A DNA stretch of 64,000 nt from Stutzerimonas stutzeri (GCF_002890895.1 NZ_POUL01000005.1:248001-312000); one strand, 5' to 3'; positions 53,854 through 63,764 are shown, counted from the first letter of the stretch. Numbers and translations are program-made. Notes: generated by a model not told the origin, from the sequence alone.

Positions 53854-55198
53854 CGCTGGACTCCTCGGGTAGAACATGGGCAACGCTCAGGCGCGAGCGA
53901 GTGAAGTAGGTGCGAGCAGCCTGCTGGATGTCCTCAGGCGTAACGGCTTCCAGGGCGCTGAGCTCTTCGTCCATCAGCCGCCAGGAGAGCCCGACAGTTT
54001 CAAGCTGACCGATGGTGGTCGCTTGCTGTGTGATGGAGTCGCGCTCGTACACCAGCCCGGCGATGACCTGAGCGCGGACCCGGCCCAGTTCCTCGGCCGA
54101 TGGTGCGGTTTGCTTGAGCTGTTCCAGCTGCTTCCAGAGACCGGCCTCGACTTCTTCCAGCGTTCGGCCTTTCTGCATGTTTGGCGCGGCGCTCAAGGCG
54201 AACAGCGTATCGCCGCGAGCGTAGGCGTTGTACCAGGCCGAGGCGCTGGTCACTAATTCCTCGCCTCGTTCGAGTTGCTGGGGTAGGCGCGCGCTGTAGC
54301 CGCCATCGAGCAGCGCGCTGATCAGCCGCAGCGCATGGATCTGCCTCGGGTTTTTGCTGGTGGCCAGGCTCGGCGTGTTGAAGGCCATGATCAGACTGGG
54401 GACCCGGGTTTGCACATGCAGGCGCAGCCGGCGCTCACCGGGCTCGTCCAGTTCCAATGGGCGATTGGCATTGGGTACGTCCTGTTTCTTGATCGGCCCG
54501 AAGTAGCGTTCCGCCAAGGTGCGGACTTCATCGACCGTAACGTCGCCGACCACTACCAGGGTTGCGTTGTTGGGCGCGTACCAGCGCTCGTACCAGGTGC
54601 GCAGGTCCTCGACGGTCATCCGCTTGAGATCGGCCATCCAACCAATGGTCGGGATGTGGTAGCCGCTGGCTGGATAAGCCATGGCCTCGAAGCGCTCGAA
54701 AGCCAGCGCGCTGGGCTTGTCGTCGGTGCGCAGGCGGCGCTCCTCCATGATCACTTCTATTTCGCGCTCAAATTCCTCTGCCGGCAGCTTGAGGCTCGCC
54801 AGACGATCAGCTTCCAGTTCGAAGGCCACGGCCAGGCGGTCGCGCGCCAGTACCTGGTAGTAGGCGGTGTAATCGTCGCTGGTGAACGCGTTTTCCTCGG
54901 CGCCAAGTTCGCGCAGGATGCGCGAGGCCTCGCCAGGGCCAAGCTTGCGGCTGCCCTTGAACATCATGTGTTCGAGGGCGTGGGACAGGCCGGTCTGTCC
55001 GGGCGACTCATAGCTGGAGCCGACCTTGTACCAGAGCTGGGAGACGACTATCGGCGCCCGGTGATCTTCTCGCAAGATCACCTTGAGGCCGTTATCCAGA
55101 AAGAACTCGTGGGTGGGCTGGGCTTCGGCAGCCATGACCAGCGGTAGGTACAGGGTGCCGAGTAGCAGGGCTGCGGCGCGGCGTAGCATCAGAGGCAT
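53846..55198 (-). CDS. M16-family zinc metallopeptidase, catalytic partner
   Basis: The product is 450 residues with a signal peptide of about 23 residues (MPLMLRRAAALLLGTLYLPL). The inverted zinc motif HALEH holds His73, Glu76 and His77, and the third zinc ligand fits Glu153 in VIMEERR, 76 residues later as in M16 enzymes. It is predicted to be a periplasmic peptidase working with the inactive partner downstream. The cluster with ftsY on the other side is the pseudomonad order. Confidence 0.92.
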   Translation of the reverse strand: MPLMLRRAAALLLGTLYLPLVMAAEAQPTHEFFLDNGLKVILREDHRAPIVVSQLWYKVGSSYESPGQTGLSHALEHMMFKGSRKLGPGEASRILRELGAEENAFTSDDYTAYYQVLARDRLAVAFELEADRLASLKLPAEEFEREIEVIMEERRLRTDDKPSALAFERFEAMAYPASGYHIPTIGWMADLKRMTVEDLRTWYERWYAPNNATLVVVGDVTVDEVRTLAERYFGPIKKQDVPNANRPLELDEPGERRLRLHVQTRVPSLIMAFNTPSLATSKNPRQIHALRLISALLDGGYSARLPQQLERGEELVTSASAWYNAYARGDTLFALSAAPNMQKGRTLEEVEAGLWKQLEQLKQTAPSAEELGRVRAQVIAGLVYERDSITQQATTIGQLETVGLSWRLMDEELSALEAVTPEDIQQAARTYFTRSRLSVAHVLPEESSDE

Positions 55199-55436
55199 AA
55201 GAAGAAAGGCTCGTTCAGTGATCGATCCCGCCCGCGAGGACGCTGGCTGGTGAGGGCACGCGAGCCATGGTACTGGGGCACTTGTGTCAGGGCAAAGGCA
55301 TATGGAGGTGCTTGCCGGTGCGGCAGGCTGGGCGGATGGCCACGCTTAGCGAAGGCCGATGCTCAATGCTAGGATAGCGCCCGTCTGGCTGGTGGCATGT
55401 CCACCGGCGTATCGCCCTCTTGAGAAAATCTTCTCC

Positions 55437-56780
55437 ATGTTTGGTTCAAACGACGATAAGAAGGCGCCGGCCGAGGCTGGCGAGAAGAAAGGCTTGTTTG
55501 GCTGGTTTCGCAAGAAGCCGCAGTCACCAGCGGCCGAACCGCCGCCTGCCGAGCCGCTGGAAGACAGCCAGCCGTTCGCCGACGAGCCCGATACCGCATT
55601 GCCCGACGAGGCAGAAACGGTCGAAGAGTCCCCGCCTGCGGAGCCGGAGCCTGCCCAGGCGGAGCCCGAAGAAGAGCCGCAGATCAAACCGGCCGCTGAA
55701 TTGCAGCTTGAGCCCGAGGCAGAGCCCGAGCCTACGCCGGAGCTGGTTCAGCCTGAAGAAGTGCCCGAATCGCCAGTGTTGGCCGAGATTGCCGTCGAGC
55801 CTGCCCCGGCTCCGGTTGTCCAAGAACCCCCAGCCAAGCTCGGCTTCTTCGCGCGTCTCAAGCAAGGTTTGTCGAAAACCAGCGCCAGCATTGGCGAAGG
55901 TATGGCCAGTCTGTTTCTCGGCAAGAAAGCCATCGACGATGACCTTCTTGATGAGCTGGAAACCCGCCTGCTGACAGCCGATGTTGGCGTAGAGGCCACC
56001 ACGGCGATCATGCAGAACCTGGCGCGCCGAGTCTCGCGCAAGGAGCTGGCTGACAGCGGTGCGCTGTATAAGGCGTTGCAGGAAGAACTCGCCAGCCTGC
56101 TCAAACCTGTGGAACAACCGCTGCTGATTGACGGCAGCAAGCAGCCGTTCGTGATCCTTGTGGTAGGTGTCAACGGCGTTGGCAAGACCACGACCATCGG
56201 CAAGCTGGCGAAGAAGCTGCAACTCGAAGGCAAGAAAGTCATGTTGGCCGCAGGCGACACCTTCCGTGCGGCTGCAGTCGAGCAGCTGCAGATCTGGGGT
56301 GAGCGCAACAACATCGCGGTGATCGCCCAGCACACGGGGGCGGACTCCGCTTCGGTGATCTTCGATGCGGTGCAAGCGGCCAAGGCCCGGGGCATCGATG
56401 TGCTCATCGCCGACACTGCCGGACGCCTGCATACCAAGGACAACCTGATGGAGGAGCTGAAAAAGGTCCGTCGGGTGATGGGCAAGCTCGATGAAACTGC
56501 GCCGCACGAAGTGCTGCTGGTGCTCGACGCCGGAACCGGTCAGAACGCGATCAACCAGACCAAGCAGTTCAATCAGTCGGTCGAGCTGACCGGCCTGGCA
56601 CTGACCAAACTCGACGGTACCGCGAAGGGCGGCGTGATCTTTGCTCTGGCCAAACAGTTCGGCACGCCGATCCGCTACATCGGCGTTGGTGAGGGCATCG
56701 ATGACTTGCGAACCTTCGAGGCGAACGCCTTCGTCGACGCCCTGTTTGCCGAGAAGGGGACGGGCGGAGCCTCGTCATGA
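55437..56780 (+). CDS. ftsY: Signal recognition particle receptor FtsY
   Basis: FtsY docks ribosome-SRP complexes at the inner membrane. The product is 447 residues from the ATG at 55437, where MFGSNDDKKAP and the amphipathic KKGLFGWFRKK begin. About residues 33-135 form an acidic Glu/Pro-rich A domain. The NG GTPase core follows: G1 is GVNGVGKTTT with Lys250, then DTFRAAAVEQL, DTAGR and TKLDG. It overlaps ftsE by ATGA. Confidence 0.96.
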   Translation: MFGSNDDKKAPAEAGEKKGLFGWFRKKPQSPAAEPPPAEPLEDSQPFADEPDTALPDEAETVEESPPAEPEPAQAEPEEEPQIKPAAELQLEPEAEPEPTPELVQPEEVPESPVLAEIAVEPAPAPVVQEPPAKLGFFARLKQGLSKTSASIGEGMASLFLGKKAIDDDLLDELETRLLTADVGVEATTAIMQNLARRVSRKELADSGALYKALQEELASLLKPVEQPLLIDGSKQPFVILVVGVNGVGKTTTIGKLAKKLQLEGKKVMLAAGDTFRAAAVEQLQIWGERNNIAVIAQHTGADSASVIFDAVQAAKARGIDVLIADTAGRLHTKDNLMEELKKVRRVMGKLDETAPHEVLLVLDAGTGQNAINQTKQFNQSVELTGLALTKLDGTAKGGVIFALAKQFGTPIRYIGVGEGIDDLRTFEANAFVDALFAEKGTGGASS

Positions 56781-57448
56781 TCCGTTTCGAACAGGTGGGC
56801 AAGCGCTATCCCAACGGCCACGTCGGATTGCACGAGCTTTCCTTCCATGTGCAACGCGGCGAGTTCCTCTTCGTTACCGGGCACTCCGGCGCCGGTAAGA
56901 GCACCTTGTTGCGTTTGCTGCTGGCGATGGAAAGGCCCAGCAGTGGCAAGCTTCTATTGGCTGGCCAGGATCTGTCGCGAATCAGCAATGCGCAGATTCC
57001 GTTTCTCCGTCGGCAAATCGGCGTGGTGTTCCAGAACCACCAACTGCTGTTTGATCGCACCGTGTTCGACAATGCCGCCTTGCCGTTGCAGATCCTCGGG
57101 TTGAACAAGCGCGAAATCGGCCAGCGTGTAATGACAGCGCTCGAGCGCGTCAGTCTGAAGGACAAGGCGCTGCAGTACCCCTCCGATCTCTCCACCGGTC
57201 AGCAACAGCGGGTCGGCATTGCCCGCGCCGTGGTGCACCGCCCGGCATTGCTGCTCGCCGACGAACCGACCGGCAACCTCGACCCGCGTCTCGCGGCTGA
57301 AATCATGGGCGTATTCGAAGACATCAACCGCCTCGGCACCACGGTGCTGATCGCCAGCCACGACCTGGCGCTGATTGCCCGCATGCGTCACCGCATGCTC
57401 ACGTTGCAACGTGGCCGATTGATCGGCGACGGGGAGGCCACCCGATGA
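56777..57448 (+). CDS. ftsE: Cell division ATP-binding protein FtsE
   Basis: FtsE and FtsX form an ABC-type complex that controls cell-wall hydrolases at the division site. The product is 223 residues. Walker A is GHSGAGKST with Lys41, the signature is LSTGQQQRVGIAR (Thr in place of the usual Gly), Walker B is LLLADEPTGNLD. It overlaps both neighbours by four bases. Confidence 0.97.
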   Translation: MIRFEQVGKRYPNGHVGLHELSFHVQRGEFLFVTGHSGAGKSTLLRLLLAMERPSSGKLLLAGQDLSRISNAQIPFLRRQIGVVFQNHQLLFDRTVFDNAALPLQILGLNKREIGQRVMTALERVSLKDKALQYPSDLSTGQQQRVGIARAVVHRPALLLADEPTGNLDPRLAAEIMGVFEDINRLGTTVLIASHDLALIARMRHRMLTLQRGRLIGDGEATR

Positions 57449-58455
57449 GCGCACCCGAGCAGAACCCGAATCCAGCCGAACGCGCGGGCGGTGTACGCAA
57501 CAAGCCCGAGCAGCCGAAGAGCGATGAGCCGGACTTCAACACCCTGTTTCATGCCTGGGTTGAAAGCCACCGAGCCAGCGTGGTGGATAGCGTCGGCAGG
57601 CTGATCAAGCAACCGATCGGTAGCTTCTTTACCTGCCTGGTCATGGCGGTCGCATTGAGCTTGCCGATGGGGCTGGCGCTGTTACTGGACAATGTCGAGC
57701 GGCTCGGCGGCTCCTGGCAGCGGGCGGCGCAGATTTCGCTGTTCATGCAGCTGGATGTAGACGGGGCGCAAGGACAGGTACTGCGCGAGCAAGTTCTGGC
57801 GATGCCCGACGTGTCCGAAGCCAGCTGGATCAGTCGCGAGCAGGCGCTGGAAGAGTTTCAACAACTGTCGGGACTCGGCGAGGCCTTGCGGGAGCTGCCG
57901 GAGAACCCGTTGCCCGGCGTCATCCTGGTGACACCCAACGAAGTTGATCGCGATAACCTCGAGGCGCTGCGCCAACGCTTGGCGGAGTTGCCCGGCGTCG
58001 AGCAGGCGCAGCTGGACCTGCTCTGGGTCGAGCGGTTGACCGCAATTCTCAAATTGGGTGATCGGTTCGTGTTCGGGCTTAGCCTGTTGCTGATCGCGAC
58101 GCTGCTGCTGGTCATCGGTAATACCATCCGCCTGCATATCGAAAACCGGCGCACCGAGATTGAAGTGGTGAAGCTGGTCGGCGGTACCGACGGCTACGTT
58201 CGGCGTCCGTTTCTCTACATGGGCGCGTTGTACGGGCTGGGAGCAGGCCTGATGGCCTGGGTCTTGTTGGCTTATGGGCTCGGCTGGTTGAACGAGGCGG
58301 TCATAGGCTTGGCTGGCTTGTATAACAGTGACTTTGGTCTGGCAGGTGTGCCAGCCGATGACGGGCTCTCGCTCGTGCTGGGTGCCGTGCTGCTGGGTTA
58401 TATAGGCGCCTGGCTAGCCGTGGCGAGGCATTTGAGCGAGCTTTCTCCTCGCTAA
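57445..58455 (+). CDS. ftsX: Cell division membrane protein FtsX
   Basis: The product is 336 residues with four membrane segments. A cytoplasmic N-terminal extension of about 60 residues precedes segment 1 (SFFTCLVMAVALSLPMGLALLL, about residues 66-87). The periplasmic loop 90-205 would contact wall-hydrolase activators. Segments 2-4 lie at about 210-230, 258-280 and 305-325, with LHIENRRTEIEVVKLVGGTDGYVRRPF after segment 2, the typical FtsX motif. Confidence 0.95.
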   Translation: MSAPEQNPNPAERAGGVRNKPEQPKSDEPDFNTLFHAWVESHRASVVDSVGRLIKQPIGSFFTCLVMAVALSLPMGLALLLDNVERLGGSWQRAAQISLFMQLDVDGAQGQVLREQVLAMPDVSEASWISREQALEEFQQLSGLGEALRELPENPLPGVILVTPNEVDRDNLEALRQRLAELPGVEQAQLDLLWVERLTAILKLGDRFVFGLSLLLIATLLLVIGNTIRLHIENRRTEIEVVKLVGGTDGYVRRPFLYMGALYGLGAGLMAWVLLAYGLGWLNEAVIGLAGLYNSDFGLAGVPADDGLSLVLGAVLLGYIGAWLAVARHLSELSPR

Positions 58456-58521
58456 GTTGTTGATTTAGATGGATTTATTAGGCTGTAAGGAAACTTTTCC
58501 ACAGGCTTGCAGTCTCATGCG

Positions 58522-58535
58522 GCAGTGCTAAACTG
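58522..58535 (+). other. Small hairpin in the rpoH leader
   Basis: GCAGT and ACTGC form a 5-bp stem over loop GCTA, ending 16 bases before the GGAGG site of rpoH at 58551. It could fold into a short structure near the ribosome site. Confidence 0.35.
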
Positions 58536-58562
58536 CTGCAGCTTCATTTTTGGAGGACCTGC

Positions 58563-59417
58563 ATGACATCTAATCTCCAACCTGTTCAAGCCCTGGTCCC
58601 GGGAGGCAATCTCGAGGCCTATGTGCAGACGGTCAACAGCATTCCGCTGCTCACGGTCGAGCAGGAACGCGACTTGGCTGGACGTCTGTTCTACCAACAG
58701 GACCTCGAGGCCGCCCGTCAGATGGTGCTGGCCCACCTGCGCTTCGTCGTACACATCGCCCGCAGCTATTCCGGCTACGGTCTGGCACAGGCCGATCTGA
58801 TCCAGGAAGGCAACGTCGGCCTGATGAAGGCGGTCAAGCGCTTCAACCCGGAAATGGGTGTGCGTCTGGTTTCTTTTGCCGTGCATTGGATCAAGGCCGA
58901 AATCCACGAGTTCATCCTGCGCAACTGGCGCATCGTCAAGGTCGCCACGACCAAGGCGCAACGCAAGCTGTTCTTCAACCTGCGTAGTCAGAAGAAGCGT
59001 CTGGCCTGGTTGAACAATGACGAGGTCGAGCGGGTTGCCGACAGCCTCGGCGTTGAGGCTCGCGAAGTCCGCGAGATGGAAAGCCGTCTCACCGGGCACG
59101 ATATGGCATTCGATCCCTCTGCCGATGCGGATGATGACAGCGCTTATCAGTCGCCAGCGCATTATCTCGAGGATCATCGCTACGACCCGGCTCGGCAACT
59201 CGAGGATGCCGATTGGAGCGATAACTCCAATTCGAACCTGCACGAAGCGCTGGACACGCTCGATGAGCGCAGCCGCGACATCCTTCAGCAGCGTTGGCTG
59301 AGCGATACCAAAGCGACTCTGCATGATCTCGCTGCCAAGTATGGGGTTTCTGCTGAGCGGATTCGTCAGCTTGAGAAAAATGCGATGAACAAGCTCAAGG
59401 GTTCCATTCAGGCTTGA
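58563..59417 (+). CDS. rpoH: Heat-shock sigma factor RpoH (sigma 32)
   Basis: RpoH directs RNA polymerase to heat-shock promoters. The product is 284 residues. Region 2 spans [32 protein letters not shown], about 58-90. The RpoH box, [13 protein letters not shown], is at residues 133-145 and distinguishes sigma 32. Region 4 has a helix-turn-helix in [32 protein letters not shown] sits 7 bases before the start. It follows ftsX by 107 bases and ends in a strong terminator. Confidence 0.97.
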   Translation: MTSNLQPVQALVPGGNLEAYVQTVNSIPLLTVEQERDLAGRLFYQQDLEAARQMVLAHLRFVVHIARSYSGYGLAQADLIQEGNVGLMKAVKRFNPEMGVRLVSFAVHWIKAEIHEFILRNWRIVKVATTKAQRKLFFNLRSQKKRLAWLNNDEVERVADSLGVEAREVREMESRLTGHDMAFDPSADADDDSAYQSPAHYLEDHRYDPARQLEDADWSDNSNSNLHEALDTLDERSRDILQQRWLSDTKATLHDLAAKYGVSAERIRQLEKNAMNKLKGSIQA

Positions 59418-59450
59418 TAGTCCTGGCCTGAATCGTCATCCCGAGCCTAG

Positions 59451-59477
59451 AGGCGCTGCAACTGCAGCGCCTTTTTT
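59451..59477 (+). terminator. Rho-independent terminator of rpoH
   Basis: AGGCGCTG at 59451-59458 pairs with CAGCGCCT at 59465-59472 over loop CAACTG, followed by a run of six T residues, 33 bases after the stop. Confidence 0.92.
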
Positions 59478-59523
59478 ATAGTCGGACCGAAAGGAAGGGG
59501 TCGCATTCGGATTGTCGCTGGCA

Positions 59524-62076
59524 TCAGCGGCAGTGCCTGGAGCTCTCCAGACTGTCGGTAAGGGCAATCAACAATTGGGCCGCGCTGATGGGTTTGTGTA
59601 GCCAGGTGATCCCCGAGTCTTCGGCGTTCTGCTCGAAGTGGCTGGCCGCCGATATCACGATAATCGGCAGATCACGCGTGTCAGCGTTGCGACGCACTTC
59701 GTCAATCAGCTCGCGTCCGCTGCCGTCAGGAAGATGTAAATCTAGCGTCATGGCCTCGTAACGGGTGCTCGCCAGCTTGTCTCTTGCAGCGTGCAGGCTC
59801 TGCACGCGATCAACCGCGTAACCAGCATCGCGCAGCATCAGCAGCAGCAACCGGCCAGTGTCCGGCTCGTCTTCGATCACCAGCAGGCGAGGCTGGCCTT
59901 GGTCCGGTGCCATGGTGGCCGACTCGAGGATTGGCAGCTCGCACCAGAACGTTGTGCCTTGGCCTTCGGCTGTATCAAAGCCGACACGGCCGCCCATCCG
60001 CTCGATGAATTCCTTGGTAATGGCGAGCCCCAGGCCTGTGCCGCCCTTCTGGCGACTGTCTGAGGCATCAGCTTGCGCAAATTTTTCAAATACCCGCGTC
60101 TGGAAGCTTGCCGGGATGCCCGGCCCCTGATCGGTCACGCTGATGCGAACATGGGTGGGGTCAGGCTGGCTGCAATGCAGAGTGACCTGACCTCCTTCCG
60201 GGGTGTATTTGATCGCGTTCGAAAGGAAGTTGGTCAGAACCTGCTGCAGGCGCAAACCGTCGACCCATACCTGCACGTTGGCTGGGTCACACAGTATGCA
60301 GTCCACCCCAAAATGTGCGGCGAAGGCCTGGTTGCTGGTCATCGCCTCATCCAGCAATTGGCGCAGCGATTGCTCGCGCATATCGAAGGTCATCTTGCCT
60401 GCGGTGATCTTCTCCATATCCAGCAGATCGTTGATCAGGTAACCCAACCGCAGGCTGTTGCGGTGCGCGATCTCCAGCATCTGCTGGATGGCAGGCGGAG
60501 TGTCGCCCAGGGCGCCGCCGGTTATCAGGCCCAGGGCACCGCTGATGGATGTCAGCGGGGTGCGCAGCTCGTGGCTTACCGTCGAGACGAACTCGTCTTT
60601 CATTTGTTCGATGCGCTTGTGCTCGGTCAGATCCATGCTGGTGCCGCTGATCCGCAGCGGCTGGCCGTCGCGGTCGCGCTGGATGTAGCCGCGGATGAGC
60701 ACAGGCGTGATCTTGCCGCTTTTGTGCTGCAGACGTAGCTCGGTGGTGAAGTGATCAACCGCCGAGAGCATGGTCTGGGCCAGTTGGGTCCGCTCCTGAG
60801 GCAGATCCTCAGCTACGATGAGTCGCTCCCAGAGCTTGAGATCCGAACTCAACTCGCCGGGACGGTAGCCGAGCATGTGCCAGGCGCGCGGCGATGCATA
60901 GAAGGTTCCCGCTTCCAAGTTCATGTCCCACAGCCCGTCATTGCTGCCTTTGAGGGCAAGGCTGAGGCGTTCTTCACTGAGCTGAAGGGCGCGTTTGTTT
61001 TCGCGGATGTCTTCGGTCATCTGCTGGGCCAGCGCTTCGGCACGGCGGCGTCTGAGCAGCAGCGAAAACGTCAGCAGGAACAGCAGCGCGCTCAGGCCGG
61101 TGCCGAGGCCCGTTATCAGTCCTTTGTTGGTATGGAAAAACTGCTCGAAGGCCGGACGGCTTTCCAGGCGCAGCGTCCATGTCTGGCCATAGAGATTCAG
61201 CTCTACCACCTTGCTGTATTGGGCTTGCCCGATATCAGGGGCACCTTGACTGGCAAAGATCAGCTGCTCGGCTTGCTCGGTATCGCCTGCGTAGATGTGC
61301 AAGCTCAGGTTGGGGTTGGCTGCGCCTAGGATTCCTCGCATCAGGTCGTCCAGGCGGTAGGGGCTGTAGACGAAGCCCTTCAACGCTTGCAAACGCTGGG
61401 TCACAGACGTTAGCGGCTCCTCAGGATGGTAGAACGGTACATACATAAGGATGCCCGCCTGAACCTTGCCGTGAGTTTCCTGGCGTAACGTGACTTTCCC
61501 TGTGATCTGGGTTGTTCCGGTTTCGGCAGCGCTGAGCATGGCCTGCCGGCGAACCGGCTCGGAGAACATGTCAAAGCCGAAAGCGGCCAGGTTGCGATCG
61601 CGGAAAGGTTCGAGGAAGACGATGGGGGTGTATAGCGAGCGGTCCGCCCCTTGCGGGTAGACATCGTAGTCGGTATAGCCTTCAGCCCGGACGCTCTGCA
61701 CATGGCTCTCGATATCAGACGGCAGCAGCGCCTTGGCAAAGCCGACCCCCTGAATGCCCGGGTAGCGCTCGGCCAGATGCAGTCGCTCGTTGTATTCACG
61801 CCACTCCGCGCGCGATACCTCTCCAGAGGCATCAAACAGTCCAGCCGCCCCGAGCAGGATTTGCTCGTGGTCCGTCATGCGTTTATGAATGGCTTCTATG
61901 GTGGTGTTTACCAACAGGTCGAACTGCTTGAGCGCGGCCCGCTCCTCTTTCATCTGCAGATGATTGAGAAGGGCCAGCTGTACCAACAGCGCCAACCCGA
62001 GTACGAGCCACGCGATGCTGTTACGCCAGTGAAAGAATTGCCGCACCTTGCTGAAAGGTGCACTTGTTCCGCTCAT
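59524..62076 (-). CDS. CHASE-PAS hybrid sensor histidine kinase with receiver domain
   Basis: The product is 850 residues from the ATG at 62076; in-frame codons to 62235 are not supported. Membrane segments at about 21-39 and 321-341 flank a periplasmic CHASE domain (PGIQGVGFAKAL, DVYPQGADRSLYTPIVFLEPF, FGFDMFSEPVRR). A PAS domain with C-terminal PAC motif spans about 365-490. HisKA has SHELRTPLTS with His502, and the ATPase has N box FLSNAIKYTPEGG (Asn620), DQGPGIP and GGTGLGLAI. A receiver domain spans about 730-845 with Asp779 as acceptor and Lys828. No partner regulator adjoins it. Confidence 0.93.
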   Translation of the reverse strand: MSGTSAPFSKVRQFFHWRNSIAWLVLGLALLVQLALLNHLQMKEERAALKQFDLLVNTTIEAIHKRMTDHEQILLGAAGLFDASGEVSRAEWREYNERLHLAERYPGIQGVGFAKALLPSDIESHVQSVRAEGYTDYDVYPQGADRSLYTPIVFLEPFRDRNLAAFGFDMFSEPVRRQAMLSAAETGTTQITGKVTLRQETHGKVQAGILMYVPFYHPEEPLTSVTQRLQALKGFVYSPYRLDDLMRGILGAANPNLSLHIYAGDTEQAEQLIFASQGAPDIGQAQYSKVVELNLYGQTWTLRLESRPAFEQFFHTNKGLITGLGTGLSALLFLLTFSLLLRRRRAEALAQQMTEDIRENKRALQLSEERLSLALKGSNDGLWDMNLEAGTFYASPRAWHMLGYRPGELSSDLKLWERLIVAEDLPQERTQLAQTMLSAVDHFTTELRLQHKSGKITPVLIRGYIQRDRDGQPLRISGTSMDLTEHKRIEQMKDEFVSTVSHELRTPLTSISGALGLITGGALGDTPPAIQQMLEIAHRNSLRLGYLINDLLDMEKITAGKMTFDMREQSLRQLLDEAMTSNQAFAAHFGVDCILCDPANVQVWVDGLRLQQVLTNFLSNAIKYTPEGGQVTLHCSQPDPTHVRISVTDQGPGIPASFQTRVFEKFAQADASDSRQKGGTGLGLAITKEFIERMGGRVGFDTAEGQGTTFWCELPILESATMAPDQGQPRLLVIEDEPDTGRLLLLMLRDAGYAVDRVQSLHAARDKLASTRYEAMTLDLHLPDGSGRELIDEVRRNADTRDLPIIVISAASHFEQNAEDSGITWLHKPISAAQLLIALTDSLESSRHCR

Positions 62077-62301
62077 GCTATCTGCCGTGCGTGAGTGACG
62101 AATGGCGAGAAGGTATCGTCGCCCGGTTCGGCGACCTTCCTCACATGCGGGGCGTAGCCCGGCATTCACCCCATATATTAATCGCAGCTTACTCGCTGGG
62201 ATGGCGTACTGCCATAACGCCCCGACAGAGCGCATCGGCTGTTACCTTGGTCTTTGGACGGGCGCTAAAGCCGGCCCGTCACGGTATGTTTCGGGTTACC
62301 T

Positions 62302-63012
62302 TCAGCGTGACTGGCTCGCTGATAGCTTGTTCAGGTATCCGCTGCCGCCCAGTTGCCTCACCTGCTTCCGTATCCAGGCGGCGCGACTGCGCACATGCGG
62401 ACCGGGTCGACCGGCATTCCACTCGCGAGGATTAGGCAGTACAGCGGCCAGCTGGCTGGCCTGGCTGGCAGACAGGTAGGGTGCGCCAATGTCGAAATGA
62501 TGCTGCGCGGCGGCTTCGGCGCCGAATATCCCATTGCCCCATTCGACGCTGTTCAGATAGACCTCCAGAATCCGCTGTTTCGGCCACAGCAGTTCTATCC
62601 AGCCGGTGAACCAGACTTCCAGTCCCTTGCGCAGCCAGCTGCGTCCGGACCAAAGAAACAGGTTCTTCGCCACTTGCTGGCTCAGGGTGCTGGCGCCACG
62701 GAGCGAGCCGCCACGTTCGTTGTGCTCGAATGCGGCGCGAATCGCAGCGATATCGAAGCCCCAGTGGTCGGCGAATTTCTGGTCTTCGGCTGCGATGACC
62801 GACATCTTTAAGTCGTCCGGCAGTGCTTTCCAAGGCCGCCAGTTGCGCTGCAGGTCAATGCTTTCACCGCTGGTCCAGGATTCGATCTTGCGTTCAACCA
62901 TCAGCGCTGTGAAGGGCGGCGGCACCCACCGCAGCACCAGCACCAGCAATACGGACAGAGCCGTCAGCCATAGCAGCAGTTTGGTGAGTCGGCGTAGCAG
63001 TGCTCGAAGCAT
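62302..63012 (-). CDS. mtgA: Monofunctional peptidoglycan glycosyltransferase MtgA
   Basis: The enzyme polymerises lipid II into glycan strands without transpeptidase activity. The product is 236 residues from the ATG at 63012, family length; a start at 63057 would add 15 residues. A membrane anchor lies at about residues 9-28. The GT51 motif SVIAAEDQKFADHWGFD carries the catalytic Glu, and RGASTLSQQVAKNLFLW and RKGLEVWFTGWIELLWPKQRILEVYLN follow. Confidence 0.94.
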   Translation of the reverse strand: MLRALLRRLTKLLLWLTALSVLLVLVLRWVPPPFTALMVERKIESWTSGESIDLQRNWRPWKALPDDLKMSVIAAEDQKFADHWGFDIAAIRAAFEHNERGGSLRGASTLSQQVAKNLFLWSGRSWLRKGLEVWFTGWIELLWPKQRILEVYLNSVEWGNGIFGAEAAAQHHFDIGAPYLSASQASQLAAVLPNPREWNAGRPGPHVRSRAAWIRKQVRQLGGSGYLNKLSASQSR

Positions 63013-63083
63013 GGGGCGTGGTCGCAACCGGGGAGAACGGGCATTATAACGGTGCATACAGTCCCTGACCGGAAGGCCCCCGA

Positions 63084-63458
63084 ATGATTCGCCCGTTTCT
63101 TATGCTCGCTGGATTCTTCGGCTTGACCGGCGTCGCGCTTGGCGCTTTCGCAGCCCATGGATTGAAAAGTCGTCTGGCTGCTGACTACCTCGCCGTGTTT
63201 CAGACCGGCGTGCACTACCAACTGATCCACGCGTTGGCGTTATTCGGCATCGCCTTGCTGGCGCTGCATGCGCCGAGCCGTCTGCTGGTCGCTGCAGGTG
63301 GCTTGTTTACGCTGGGTATCCTGCTGTTTTCCGGCAGCCTCTATCTGTTGACCCTGACGGGCGTCGGCAAGCTTGGAATCATCACACCCATCGGTGGCAC
63401 GGCGTTTCTGGCCGGCTGGATCTGTTTGATGGTGGCCGCCTGGAACCTGCGCGTCTGA
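63084..63458 (+). CDS. DUF423 membrane protein (YgdD type)
   Basis: The product is 124 residues with four hydrophobic segments. The DUF423 signature is ALGAFAAHGLKSRL near residue 20 and FQTGVHYQLIHALALFGIALL in segment 2, with GSLYLLTLTGV and GIITPIGGTAFLAGWICL after. The family function is unknown. It is divergent from mtgA across 71 bases. Confidence 0.93.
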   Translation: MIRPFLMLAGFFGLTGVALGAFAAHGLKSRLAADYLAVFQTGVHYQLIHALALFGIALLALHAPSRLLVAAGGLFTLGILLFSGSLYLLTLTGVGKLGIITPIGGTAFLAGWICLMVAAWNLRV

Positions 63459-63563
63459 TCGGACCGCATGCATGCGGCGGAGATGAATGGTGGCTGCGGC
63501 TGCCTTGGTTGACCGAGTCGATCGGGCTAGAATGCTGGCCCTTTTGCAATGGTGGCGATCACT

Positions 63564-63764
63564 ATGCACATCCAGTTGAACGGCGAGCGCTACGAGCTCC
63601 CTGACGGTCAGTCGGTGGCCGATCTGCTGCAGCGCCTGGAGCTGACTGGGCGCAGACTGGCGGTCGAGCTCAATCGCGAGATCGTGCCGCGTAGCCAACA
63701 TGCCGCGACGACGCTGGTCGAGGGCGACCAGATTGAAGTCGTACATGCGATTGGCGGCGGCTGA
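63564..63764 (+). CDS. thiS: Thiamine biosynthesis sulfur carrier ThiS
   Basis: ThiS carries sulfur as a C-terminal thiocarboxylate for thiazole synthesis. The product is 66 residues from the ATG at 63564; the upstream in-frame start at 63549 lacks the typical opening MHIQLNGE. It has a ubiquitin-like pattern and ends HAIGGG, with the required terminal Gly-Gly. ThiG starts 84 bases on. Confidence 0.94.
   Translation: MHIQLNGERYELPDGQSVADLLQRLELTGRRLAVELNREIVPRSQHAATTLVEGDQIEVVHAIGGG

Noticed and set aside
63459-63563. TPP riboswitch ahead of thiS
   Set aside because: The gap before thiS is only 105 bases and I could not find the conserved CUGAGA and thi-box elements.
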